Origin: Sphingomonadales bacterium Ga0077557
GTDB lineage: Bacteria > Pseudomonadota > Alphaproteobacteria > Sphingomonadales > Sphingomonadaceae
DNA: 64,000 bases
Assembly (NCBI GenBank): GCA_001464615.1
Contig: LNFI01000009.1
Span: 59,773 to 123,772, forward strand
Direction: 5' to 3'
The notes under the pieces: model-generated
Database searches by the model: none
What the model was told of the DNA's origin: nothing
Seen by the model: only the letters and a program-made list of their open reading frames with translations
Program-made: the position numbers and the translations under genes
Part shown: in pieces, positions 35,948-44,391 of the stretch
How the letters are laid out: every line of letters starts with the position of its first letter
How positions within the stretch are numbered: the stretch's first letter is position 1

Positions 35948-37450
35948 ATGACTCTCGCTGCCAACCCGCACCACCGGTTAACTGTGCGTACCGGATCGAA
36001 AATCGGTCGCCTTTTCTGCGCCGTGATACTGCTGGCCGGCTGCAATCAGCGTAGCGATGTTGGCCCGGTAATCGTCAGCGCGATTGGGGCGCCACCGGCG
36101 ATGGTCGATCCAGGGAGAGTAGACCCGGGCGGCCCCAGCCGACTGCTGCTTGATTCGGTCGCGCAGGGGCTGGTCCGGTTTGATGCGGCTGGTCAGATCG
36201 CCCCGGCGCTGGCCGAGCGCTGGATCGTCATCGACGACGGCATGAGCTATATTTTCCGCCTGCGCGAAGCAACATGGCGCGACGGCAGCAAGGTGACCGC
36301 TGCACAAGTCGTCCAGCGCCTGCGTCGTCAGCTTGCACCCCGATCGCGCAACGCGTTACGACCCTATCTGAGCGCCATCGACGAGATTGTCGAAATGACG
36401 CCGCAGGTTATCGAAGTCCGCCTGAAGCGCCCCAGGCTGGATCTGCTCAAGCTGTTTGCCCAGCCGGAACTCGCGGTGATCGACGAACGGCTTGATAGCG
36501 GCAGTGGTCCGTTTCGGATCAATTCGCGGGGCAAGATCAGTGTCCTGCTTCATCCGGCGATCGATCCGGTACGCGCGGTGGATGACGAGATCACGGCATC
36601 GGGCCCCGAACAATCCGTGCAGGTGATCGGCGAACGCGCCTCTCGGGCAATCGTCCGCTTCATCGAACGACAATCGGATCTCGTCACTGGCGGCACCTTT
36701 GTCGACTGGCCATTGATTGCGTCCGCCACTGTAGCCCCGGCCAATTTCAAGCTCGATCCAGCGGCTGGACTGTTCGGGCTGGCGATCGTCAATCGCGATG
36801 GTTTCCTTGCTGACGCCCAGAACCGGGTCGCACTTGCCCAGGCGCTTGACCGCGAGGCATTGGTCGCGGCGTTTGCGCCGGGCTGGGCAGCGGCAAGCCA
36901 AATCCTGCCCGACCAACTCGATTCCGCCGCCGCCCCAACGGTCCCCGCCTGGGTCAACCTGCCGCCTGAGGAACGCCGCAGCGGCGCGCACGCGCGGGTA
37001 AGGCGTTGGAAGGAAACGCATACGGCCCCGCTGACGCTGCGGATCGCCCTGCCCAAAGGGCCGGGATCGACGATATTGTTTGGCTTTATCGGTGCGGCTT
37101 TCCAATCGATCGGTATTGAACCGCGCCGGGTGGCAATGACCGAAACAGCCGATCTACGGCTGGTCGATGCGGTTGCCCCTTATGACAGCGCGCGGTGGTA
37201 TCTGGCGATGGCCTGCCAGCGGTGCGGCCCGGCGGCGCAAGAGGCGCTGATCAAGGCGCGCGATGCCAATAGCCTGGCCGAACGCGCGCAGAACATTGCG
37301 GAGGCCGATGTCGCGGTTGAACAGGATGCCGCTTTCATCGTCATCGCGCGTCCGCTACGCTGGTCGCTGGTCGCGTTGCGGCTGCGCCAGTGGCAAGGGA
37401 ACAGCCGGGCCTGGCATCCGTTGAATGCATTGCGCGACAATAGCCAGTAA
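35948..37450 (+). CDS. ABC transporter substrate-binding lipoprotein, family 5 (orphan, divergent)
   Basis: A ~500-residue exported protein. After a basic N-terminus comes the lipobox VILLAGC, so it should be a lipoprotein. The early RLLLDSVAQGLVRFDAAGQIAPALAERW and SYIFRLREATWRDGSKVTAAQVV are the SBP_bac_5 (peptide/nickel binding) pattern, and VALAQALDREALV is the usual mid-domain helix. No permease or ATPase gene is nearby. The frame is open back through the tRNA, so ATG 35948 was chosen from the GGAGAG site and the signal sequence. It may have become a sensor or scavenger without transport. Confidence 0.82.
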   Translation: MTLAANPHHRLTVRTGSKIGRLFCAVILLAGCNQRSDVGPVIVSAIGAPPAMVDPGRVDPGGPSRLLLDSVAQGLVRFDAAGQIAPALAERWIVIDDGMSYIFRLREATWRDGSKVTAAQVVQRLRRQLAPRSRNALRPYLSAIDEIVEMTPQVIEVRLKRPRLDLLKLFAQPELAVIDERLDSGSGPFRINSRGKISVLLHPAIDPVRAVDDEITASGPEQSVQVIGERASRAIVRFIERQSDLVTGGTFVDWPLIASATVAPANFKLDPAAGLFGLAIVNRDGFLADAQNRVALAQALDREALVAAFAPGWAAASQILPDQLDSAAAPTVPAWVNLPPEERRSGAHARVRRWKETHTAPLTLRIALPKGPGSTILFGFIGAAFQSIGIEPRRVAMTETADLRLVDAVAPYDSARWYLAMACQRCGPAAQEALIKARDANSLAERAQNIAEADVAVEQDAAFIVIARPLRWSLVALRLRQWQGNSRAWHPLNALRDNSQ

Positions 37451-37470
37451 ACCAACCAGAGCTGAGGGCC

Positions 37471-37905
37471 ATGGCCAACCGTACCACCCGCTTAGACCCC
37501 GAACAGATCCGCAAGATTGCCGCGCAACTGCCGCTGGGGCGCGATCCCGGCACGGTCCGACGCCGGATCGAAGCGATGGAGCAGTTGCTCGAAGGATTGA
37601 TCACCATTCCGGGCATTAATCGCAAGGTCGGGCTGGACGTGATCCTTGATTTCATTCCCGTCGCCGGGCCAACGATCGCGGCCGCGATGGGCGGCTGGAT
37701 GATGTGGGAGGCCCGCAATCTGGGCATGACCAAAACGCACATGGCGCGGATGGCTGGCAATATCGGCTTTGATTATCTGCTCGGGCTAATCCCCTGGATC
37801 GGCGCGGTGCCTGATTTCTTTTTCCGCTCCAACACCCGCAATTTGAAAATGATCAAACGCTTCCTTGATCATCATCACCCGGCAACCGCGATCATCCAGG
37901 GCTGA
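37471..37905 (+). CDS. DUF4112 membrane protein
   Basis: A 144-residue protein with two hydrophobic hairpins: LDVILDFIPVAGPTIAAAMGGWMMWEA and IGFDYLLGLIPWIGAVPDFFF, followed by SNTRNLKMIKRFL. These are the defining blocks of DUF4112, an uncharacterised inner-membrane family. It starts 20 bases after the binding-protein gene and is probably co-transcribed with it. No function is established. Confidence 0.9.
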   Translation: MANRTTRLDPEQIRKIAAQLPLGRDPGTVRRRIEAMEQLLEGLITIPGINRKVGLDVILDFIPVAGPTIAAAMGGWMMWEARNLGMTKTHMARMAGNIGFDYLLGLIPWIGAVPDFFFRSNTRNLKMIKRFLDHHHPATAIIQG

Positions 37906-37914
37906 TCCGGCGCC

Positions 37915-38628
37915 TTAACGCACCCCGCGCCAGATCTTGATCGGCTTGGTGGGGGCCAGCCCGCCCTGATGCGCCGGACAGCGCGCATAGCGGGTCTGAG
38001 TATCCAGGCACAGCCACACCTCGTCCAGCCATCCTTGGCGATTGGCGGTGATCCGCATCATCTCCGCGCTGATCCCGGGATTGGCGCGGGCAATCGCACT
38101 GGCGAGCTGCCCGGCGGTGAGGCGGCGGCGCGACAGCGCGTTCATATCGGGATAGCGCAGCCGAGTGAACAGCCGGGTCGCGCGATCAAAATAGGCCTTG
38201 GGGCTGTCGCTCATGCAGGTGCCGTGCTTGGCCCATTCATGCTGCAGCAATTGCGCGGACGGCGTCGCACAGAGATTTTCGCGGATGACAGCCGGCGGCA
38301 GAATATCGGCAGCGCGGCAATATTGCGGCCATTTCTCGCCCTCACCATCGGGCCATAGCCCGTGCAGCGTGAAGCCAAAACGGTTGCCCCTGCCACACTG
38401 AAACTGAGCAGAGGCATCGCGCGCATTGCTGCGGCAATATTGCGGCGCCCAGCTGATCGCCAGCGTATAACTGCCGATCGGGAGCACGCGCTGGGGCTGG
38501 CTGGCGCTGGGGCCATCGGCGCGCGGTACGGGCAGATCGGCGGGGACCGCGCAGCTATAGGCCTGGGCGCTGGCTGCGGCGGGCAGGCCCAGCATGACGG
38601 CGGCGACAATGATCGTGAAATGCCGCAT
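37915..38628 (-). CDS. Secreted ribonuclease T2 family protein
   Basis: A 237-residue exported RNase of the T2 (RNase I) family. A signal peptide (MRHFTIIVAAVMLGLPAAASAQ) precedes the catalytic segments CAS1 FTLHGLWPDGEG and CAS2 LLQHEWAKHGTCM, both with intact histidines and the glutamate. Six or more cysteines indicate disulphide bonds in the periplasm. Its ATG shares one base with the stop of the upstream membrane-protein gene (TAATG), so the two are coupled. It likely degrades extracellular RNA for nutrients. Confidence 0.93.
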   Translation of the reverse strand: MRHFTIIVAAVMLGLPAAASAQAYSCAVPADLPVPRADGPSASQPQRVLPIGSYTLAISWAPQYCRSNARDASAQFQCGRGNRFGFTLHGLWPDGEGEKWPQYCRAADILPPAVIRENLCATPSAQLLQHEWAKHGTCMSDSPKAYFDRATRLFTRLRYPDMNALSRRRLTAGQLASAIARANPGISAEMMRITANRQGWLDEVWLCLDTQTRYARCPAHQGGLAPTKPIKIWRGVR

Positions 38629-39038
38629 TACCGAGTCTCCCTGGAGAACCATGCCCGTGCATCCTTCCTAAACAGGCAGATTACGGCAAACAACTGCAAA
38701 GAATAATTGATGATTGTGACCACGAACTGGATCGGCGTAACCAGTGCAAGACGATGTCCAATCGTTCCACTGACCACGCCAGTCAGACCCAACAGGAAAA
38801 ACAGCGTAATGAGCCATTTTGCAACTACACTTCTGCGCCGACCGGCTGCGTAACAAAGTAACAGGCCGATCAATATGCTGAATCCGGTCATCAACGCTAC
38901 CAACCCAAACCCAAGCAGTGCAAACACTACCCCGATCGCGGGATTAAAGAGGTAATTTCCAACAGCACTCATAATTGTGATAGCGGTGGAACCAAGATAA
39001 AACTGCTCAAATCGAACGATTGATACTGGGCGCTCCAT
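38628..39038 (-). CDS. Hypothetical membrane protein, 136 aa, four helices
   Basis: I do not recognise this family. It has four hydrophobic segments (around residues 20-38, 42-62, 70-92 and 98-118), short basic loops (GRRRSVVAKW) and an Arg-rich C-terminus. AT-rich codons are more frequent than in the flanking genes, which may mean recent acquisition. It is 39 bases downstream of nadC and directly coupled to the RNase T2 gene. Confidence 0.6.
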   Translation of the reverse strand: MERPVSIVRFEQFYLGSTAITIMSAVGNYLFNPAIGVVFALLGFGLVALMTGFSILIGLLLCYAAGRRRSVVAKWLITLFFLLGLTGVVSGTIGHRLALVTPIQFVVTIINYSLQLFAVICLFRKDARAWFSRETR

Positions 39039-39077
39039 GAAATACCCCTTTGTTGATAGGGTAGTTTCCCAACTATT

Positions 39078-39926
39078 TCATGATATTTCGTTAAAATCCA
39101 GTCCGATGTCCGCTGCCGGCGCCGATTGCGTCAGCCGCCCCACGCTGATGAAGGTCACGCCGGTTTCGGCAATCGCGCGGATCGTGTCGAGCCGCACGCC
39201 GCCCGATGCTTCAGTCGGCACGCGCCCGCCGATCAGCGTCACTGCGCCGCGCAGGATCGGCGGCGGCATGTTATCGAGCAGCAGATGCGTCGCCCCCGCC
39301 GCCAGCGCCGGTTCGATCTGATCGACGCGGTCAACCTCGACGATGATGCGCGCGATCCCCGCCACCTTGGCGCGCCGCACGGCTTCTCCCACCGATCCGG
39401 CGACCGCGACGTGATTGTCCTTGATCATCGCCGCGTCCCACAACCCCATGCGGTGATTGGTCGCGCCGCCCATCAGCGTCGCATATTTTTCCAACCGACG
39501 CAGGCCCGGGATAGTTTTGCGCGTATCGAGCAGGATTGCCCCCGTCCCCCTGATCTTGTCGACATAGCCGCGCGTCATCGTTGCAATGCCTGACAGGTGC
39601 TGGACGGTGTTGAGCGCCGACCGCTCCGCCGTCAGCATCGCCCGCGCCAGCCCTTCGATCCGCAGCAAATCGGTGCCCGCCGCCACCCGGTCACCATCCT
39701 CAACCAGCCGCTCAATCCGGACATCGGGATCAAGCGCGCGAAAAAACGCCTCGGCGATCGGCAGCCCGGCGACGATGATCGCATCGCGGCTGTCCATCAC
39801 CCCCGTGAAACGGGCATCGGCCGGGATAACGGCAGCGGAGGTGATGTCCCCACCCTCCCCCATATCTTCGGCCAAGGTGGCGCGGACGAAGGCGTCGAGA
39901 TCGAAACCGAGGAGTGTAAAGGTCAT
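39078..39926 (-). CDS. nadC: Nicotinate-nucleotide pyrophosphorylase (carboxylating)
   Basis: A ~282-residue quinolinate phosphoribosyltransferase of NAD synthesis. Signatures are LAEDMGEGGDITSAAVIP, RIEGLARAMLTAERSALNTVQHLSG, ILDTRKTIPGLRRLEKYA and IMVEVDRVD-like IIVEVDRVDQIEPAL, with HLLLDNMPPPILR. nadA and nadB are not adjacent. ATG 39926 matches homologues; a TTG at 39935 is the alternative. Confidence 0.96.
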   Translation of the reverse strand: MTFTLLGFDLDAFVRATLAEDMGEGGDITSAAVIPADARFTGVMDSRDAIIVAGLPIAEAFFRALDPDVRIERLVEDGDRVAAGTDLLRIEGLARAMLTAERSALNTVQHLSGIATMTRGYVDKIRGTGAILLDTRKTIPGLRRLEKYATLMGGATNHRMGLWDAAMIKDNHVAVAGSVGEAVRRAKVAGIARIIVEVDRVDQIEPALAAGATHLLLDNMPPPILRGAVTLIGGRVPTEASGGVRLDTIRAIAETGVTFISVGRLTQSAPAADIGLDFNEIS

Positions 39927-40620
39927 GATTTCCAACGAAGTTGCGGACGTTGCAGGTCACCGTCGCGGGGTGCAACGGGACGCACCGGGCGCATCGGTGC
40001 GGGCGTTGGCAGGGCGATCGAGCGAGTCATGATGGCATCTGTGCCACACTCAATGGGGTTTAGGACAGGTCAATCAGCGGCGCGGTTATCTTGCCGCATC
40101 GGGGAGAACGGTGCGCGAGTCAAGCAGACTAAAAATCATTAATCCCTGAAAATAAAGGACATTTGTTGGCCTGATCAGCCGAAAATAGCATGTCCGATAT
40201 CCAACCCGATCTGAACACCAACGGCACCGGCGTAAAGCCACACCGCGCCCAAAGCGGTCCATGCGAGGCGGCGTTGCAATCGTTCATTCAGCTGCATGGT
40301 TTGTGGCTATCCCCTTTTGCGACGGGACCAGGATCGCACAACCGTGAAATGACCGCAACTTGGGAAATTGGACGCGCAATCGGCCCCTATACCGTATCAT
40401 GGAGATAGATATTTACATCCGTTTTGGACATAATCGTTGCTGCCAGCCGATTTGGGGCAACCCTTTTGCGGTGGTGGGGGATAGGCCGGAGCGGGATGCC
40501 GTCCCCGGCCTGTTCTTTTTGCGGGTGCCGAGAAATTCCCCCTATCCCTTGCCTGCGCATCACCAAAATCAAGGCTAACGGCCAAAAAGGTGCGTCATGT
40601 CGATGAGGCTTAACTCCATT
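39927..40620. other. Long spacer between nadC and the Flp pilin
   Basis: About 690 bases with no convincing gene. Short frames exist on both strands (for example 72 codons from 40190), but they lack a ribosome-binding site, family signature or codon pattern. It should contain the nadC and pilin promoters. The size is unusual for this gene-dense region. Confidence 0.45.
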
Positions 40621-40644
40621 TTCACCTATCCGCGCGTAGGTGAA
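40621..40644 (+). promoter_or_regulatory. Hairpin in the Flp pilin leader
   Basis: TTCACCTA and TAGGTGAA form a perfect 8-bp stem around an 8-base loop (TCCGCGCG), ending about nine bases before the ribosome-binding site of the pilin gene. It could protect or control the pilin mRNA. The loop contains four alternating C/G bases (CGCG). Confidence 0.55.
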
Positions 40645-40666
40645 GCCAACGCAAGGGAGTGCACCA

Positions 40667-40831
40667 ATGATTTTTCGCAAGTTCATCCGTAACAATCGCG
40701 CTGCGACGGCAATTGAATACGGCCTGATCGCCGCGTTGATCGCCGTAGCAGCCATTGCGGCGATGCAGGGTCTCGGCAACAAGCTCAAGACGACCTTCTC
40801 AAACGTATCGACCAATATGAAGGCGACCTAA
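40667..40831 (+). CDS. Flp-family type IVb pilin
   Basis: A 54-residue prepilin. After a short basic leader (FRKFIRNNRAA) comes TAIEYGLIAALIAVAAIAAM, the Flp processing site and hydrophobic N-terminal helix with the Glu-Tyr pair. The C-terminal part is short and Asn/Ser/Lys-rich. No tad assembly genes (cpaB, cpaC, tadA and so on) are nearby, so the pilus machine must be elsewhere or this copy is an orphan. GGGAG lies before ATG 40667. Confidence 0.93.
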   Translation: MIFRKFIRNNRAATAIEYGLIAALIAVAAIAAMQGLGNKLKTTFSNVSTNMKAT

Positions 40832-40868
40832 CCGGTCGCCGGTGGCTGTTGCTTGGCGTCCTGATCGG

Positions 40869-41240
40869 CTAGCCGATTGCGCCCCAGGCCCAGAACAGCA
40901 GCAGGGCAAAGCCGATGGTGCCAATGGCCGCGTGCACGGCGAGCGACCCGCCAATAATGCCGGGTCGCGATTTGGCGATGATCGGCACGAACAGCCCGGT
41001 GGCCAGCGCACCCGCGACGATGAGCGCGACGGTCGATCCCATGGCATGGCGGGGCAGCGTCTCGCCGCTCGGTGCGCCGCGCAGCAGCATCACCAGCAGT
41101 TCCAGCCCACCTGCGCCCAGCAGCAAGTGCACCCCCGCCAGTGTTTGCGAATTGCGCTCCCCGCGCAGATAGCGATAGCCCATATAGGCACCTATCGCCA
41201 CGCCCATGCCCAGCAAGAACACTACCGGTACCACGGTCAT
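40869..41240 (-). CDS. Small integral membrane protein, 123 aa
   Basis: Unrecognised family. Four predicted helices (VVFLLGMGVAIGAYMGYRYL; TLAGVHLLLGAGGLELLVMLL; STVALIVAGALATGLFVPII; HAAIGTIGFALLLFWAWG). The paired histidines in helices 2 and 4 (GVHLLL, AVHAAIG) are spaced so they could bind haem as in b-type cytochromes, but this is conjecture. It converges with the pilin gene. Confidence 0.65.
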   Translation of the reverse strand: MTVVPVVFLLGMGVAIGAYMGYRYLRGERNSQTLAGVHLLLGAGGLELLVMLLRGAPSGETLPRHAMGSTVALIVAGALATGLFVPIIAKSRPGIIGGSLAVHAAIGTIGFALLLFWAWGAIG

Positions 41241-41410
41241 TGCCTGCCTCCCCTGCTTTTCCCACTGCCGCAGCATACCGGAACTTAGCGCAGCATTTTT
41301 GCTTTTTACATGCTAACACAACATCCTAAACATCGCTCATCAGGGATGACTTACGGCTGAGACCTGGCCGGGAAACGCGATCAATTGCCGACATCGCCCT
41401 TTCAAGTCCC

Positions 41411-43111
41411 TCACCATCCCTGCGTCGCCGTGCCCGCAACCACATAGAGCGTCACCAACAACCCCGAAATCAGCGCGCCCGGCCGATAGCTGCCGGTGCG
41501 CCGCCACGTGAAGATCGCGATCACCGCCACCGTCGCCAGCACGACCGGGAATTGCAGCGCGATCACCGTGCTGAGCGGATCGAGCGCGGTCGGCAATTGG
41601 CCGGTGACGAAGAACACGCCGTAATCGAGCAGCAGCATCACCACAAAGCCAAGCGACAGCGCGACTTTGGCCCAGCCATACTGCGCCACCCAGCCATCGC
41701 CCTGCACCGTCAGCCGCTCGACCAGCGTCTTGACGCTCGCCAGAAAGCCGATCGTCAATGGCACAACATAAATAGCGGCAATCGCCAATTGCGTGGCGCT
41801 GGGCAGTTTCACCGCAATGATCCAGAGCCGGAAATCGGTGTGGAAAGCGCGATCAACCGCGAACAACAGCGCATAACCCGCCGCTACACTGAGCAGCGCG
41901 GCGGTGATCGACTGCCCCCAATCCGATTGCCGACCGCTGACCATCTTGCGCCCGATCAGCCAGCTAATCCCTGCGCCGACCAACCCCCAAAGCGTGATCT
42001 GCGTGGTCACTGTCTGCGGCAGGATCGGGTTGGGCTGGACGAGCAGGAAAACCGCGACGAACACTGGGAAAAACGTGATCGCGGGCAGGAAAGCGGTGAG
42101 CAGAAAAGCGCGCCACCAGCCGCCGTCACGCGCCTCAACACCGGGCTCGACCGGCCCGCGCATCGCGGCAAAGGCGGGCAGCCGTACCAGCAGATCGAAC
42201 ACCGCCAGCACGACCATGACGAAGCCAATCAGGCCCAGTGCCGTACCCGCTTCCTTCCAATACCAGATTTGGTTGGCCGACGGGATCGGCGTGCCGCCCT
42301 TCAGCGTGACTGAAAACCAATCGATCGCGCGGGCAATCGCCTCTGGCGAGATATGGTCGCCCGGATGGGTGACGGCAGGCGTGGCCAGGATGCGCGCGGT
42401 GCCGTTCGCGATTGATCCATAGAGCTTGCGTGGGACGATGCGCTCGCTGGTGCCGAATACTGTTTTCAGCTTGGCCGAATCGCCAATGTCGCGCGCCTTA
42501 TCGACGCCCCACATCAGCTTCGAAAATTCGTCATACTGGCTATAAACCAGCCCCAGATTGCGCGGCCAGCTGGGGCTGCCCTCGCGCGCATAGGGTGCGC
42601 CGGTTGACGATCCCTCCAGCACAATCGCCTTATAATCATCGGGATAGGCAGCGGCGGCGGCGAGCACCGTCCAGCCGCCCATCGAATGGCCTTCCAGCCC
42701 GACATTATTGGGATCGACCATCGACAGCGAACGGAGATGGACGAGCCCGTCCGGCCCGCCAAAGCCGTTCGCAAAGGCCGGGCCATCGCTATAGCCATGG
42801 CCGGTCTGATCAAGCGCGAGCACGACATAGCCGCGCCGCGCAAATTCAATCGCAAAGCCATCCTGGGTTTCGCGCGAATTGATATAGCCGTGGACGGCAA
42901 GGATGCCGGGGGCCTTGCTGGTGGCGGTCGCGGTTGAGGGCACATAGAGCAGTGCGCTCATCGTCTTGCCGCCGGTGCCCTGGAAACGGATGTCGCGCAC
43001 TTCGATGCCGCCGGTCGTCTGGATGCGGCTGGCTAGCATCGCCCCGCCAATCGCCAGCGCCAATCCCAGGATCAGCATCCACCAGCCGCTTTTCGGCAAT
43101 CCTTGCGCCAT
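41411..43111 (-). CDS. Membrane-anchored alpha/beta hydrolase with multi-helix C-terminal domain
   Basis: A ~566-residue protein. One N-terminal helix (MLILGLALAIGGAMLASRI) is followed by a ~300-residue alpha/beta-hydrolase domain: ILAVHGYINSRETQDGFA for the oxyanion region, LDQTGHGYSDG, the nucleophile elbow GLEGHSMGGWTVLA and VTHPGDHISPEA with the likely catalytic His. The second half has about seven helices, so the hydrolase is tethered to, and perhaps signals through, a membrane domain. Related 'dienelactone hydrolase-like' fusions are annotated only as hypothetical. Substrate unknown. Confidence 0.8.
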   Translation of the reverse strand: MAQGLPKSGWWMLILGLALAIGGAMLASRIQTTGGIEVRDIRFQGTGGKTMSALLYVPSTATATSKAPGILAVHGYINSRETQDGFAIEFARRGYVVLALDQTGHGYSDGPAFANGFGGPDGLVHLRSLSMVDPNNVGLEGHSMGGWTVLAAAAAYPDDYKAIVLEGSSTGAPYAREGSPSWPRNLGLVYSQYDEFSKLMWGVDKARDIGDSAKLKTVFGTSERIVPRKLYGSIANGTARILATPAVTHPGDHISPEAIARAIDWFSVTLKGGTPIPSANQIWYWKEAGTALGLIGFVMVVLAVFDLLVRLPAFAAMRGPVEPGVEARDGGWWRAFLLTAFLPAITFFPVFVAVFLLVQPNPILPQTVTTQITLWGLVGAGISWLIGRKMVSGRQSDWGQSITAALLSVAAGYALLFAVDRAFHTDFRLWIIAVKLPSATQLAIAAIYVVPLTIGFLASVKTLVERLTVQGDGWVAQYGWAKVALSLGFVVMLLLDYGVFFVTGQLPTALDPLSTVIALQFPVVLATVAVIAIFTWRRTGSYRPGALISGLLVTLYVVAGTATQGW

Positions 43112-43187
43112 GATTCCGCCCCCGATTGACCGACACGCCGAAACTGGCAACGTCGCGCCTCATACCAAAACCGTTGGAGAGCCGAAC

Positions 43188-43895
43188 ATGGCCAAGGTCA
43201 AGATGCTGGCGTTCGATGTGTTCGGCACGCTGGTCGATTGGCGGACGAGCATTGCACGCGAAGCACAGGCAGTGTTTGCGCGCGCAGGGCGCGACGACAT
43301 TGATCCAGCCGGGTTCGCCGATGCCTGGCGCGGGCTGTATCAACCCGCAATGGAGGCGGTGCGATCCGGCAAGCGGCCCTTTACGCGGCTCGATGTGCTA
43401 AACCGCGAGACGCTGGATATGCTGCTGGCGGCCCATGATGTGAAGCTGGACGACGCGGCTGCGCAGGATTTCGCCTTTGCATGGCGCAGGCTCGATCCCT
43501 GGCCCGATGTCGTCGACGGGCTTGCGCGGCTAAAAGCGCGCTATCCGATCGTCACGCTTTCCAACGGCAATATCGCGCTGACGATGGAAATCGCGCGGCG
43601 TGTCGGCATGACCTTCGATGCAGTATTGGGGGCGGAAGCCGTGCAGGCGTTCAAGCCGATGCCAGCGGCCTATCTGCGCACCGCCGATCTGCTGGGCATT
43701 GCACCAGGCGAGCTGTGTTTGGTGGCGGCGCATCACAGCGATTTGGCGGCGGCGCGGGGCTGTGGCCTGACATGTGCCTATATCCACCGGCCGATGGAAT
43801 ATGGCGGCGCGACCGCTCCGGATGCCCATATGGCGCAGGATTGGGAATGGTCGGCGGGCAGCCTGATCGAGTTGGCGGTAGCGATGGGCGGATAA
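43188..43895 (+). CDS. Haloacid dehalogenase, type II (L-2-haloacid dehalogenase-like)
   Basis: A 235-residue HAD-superfamily enzyme. The nucleophile Asp10 is in LAFDVFGTLVDW, motif II is the serine of TLSNGNIAL, and FKPMPAAYL supplies the lysine (motif III). VAAHHSDLAAARGCGL is the type II dehalogenase form of motif IV. It may hydrolyse 2-haloalkanoates, but many members have other or unknown substrates. It diverges from the membrane hydrolase. Confidence 0.87.
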   Translation: MAKVKMLAFDVFGTLVDWRTSIAREAQAVFARAGRDDIDPAGFADAWRGLYQPAMEAVRSGKRPFTRLDVLNRETLDMLLAAHDVKLDDAAAQDFAFAWRRLDPWPDVVDGLARLKARYPIVTLSNGNIALTMEIARRVGMTFDAVLGAEAVQAFKPMPAAYLRTADLLGIAPGELCLVAAHHSDLAAARGCGLTCAYIHRPMEYGGATAPDAHMAQDWEWSAGSLIELAVAMGG

Positions 43896-43914
43896 TGTTC
43901 GTTGAACTCGCCGA

Positions 43915-44127
43915 CTAGCGGGGACCGCCGTTACGCGGTCTTTTTGGCTCTCCGAATTTCATCACGGCGTACATCGCCGCCATCTGAGCGAAAAAGATCA
44001 CGATGAACAACGGCATCCTGCCCGCTTGGAGGTTATAAAAATTGAAGACAAATGTAGCTGCGGTGATCAGCAACAGTGCCAAGTTTTTGGCGTAGGTTGG
44101 TTTGATGCGGTATTCGTCATCGGTCAT
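43915..44127 (-). CDS. Small membrane protein, 70 aa
   Basis: Two helices (LALLLITAATFVFNFYNL and MPLFIVIFFAQMAAMYAVM) between a basic N-terminal region and a Pro/Arg-rich tail (FGEPKRPRNGGPR). Unrecognised. A decent coding pattern and convergent placement with the dehalogenase gene support it being real. The 44128-44391 gap upstream shows no gene. Confidence 0.5.
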   Translation of the reverse strand: MTDDEYRIKPTYAKNLALLLITAATFVFNFYNLQAGRMPLFIVIFFAQMAAMYAVMKFGEPKRPRNGGPR

Positions 44128-44391
44128 GGCGATTTCCTTGCCGGTCGTTTGTTGCCGAATGCGGTGATGGACCCTGGCCGTAGTGAATTATCAAAAGATA
44201 ACGGGCGAACCCCATATAAGACAAGCGGTTGCACGACTTTTTTGCTTATCATCGACGCCCATCGTGGCGCAAATTTTGATCTGCACACGGGACCTGGCGG
44301 ACTACAGGACAACGTTCGCCCAACCCCCCGGGGTGACGGCTGCCGCAAACTTCGCCACAACCTCGAAAAATCATAAAACTGGAGACGATCA

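Noticed and set aside
40190..40408. 72-codon frame before the pilin
   Set aside because: No ribosome-binding site, no hydrophobic or domain pattern, and uneven codon choice.
44128..44391. Riboswitch upstream of the quinone oxidoreductase
   Set aside because: No conserved aptamer core or expression platform could be recognised.
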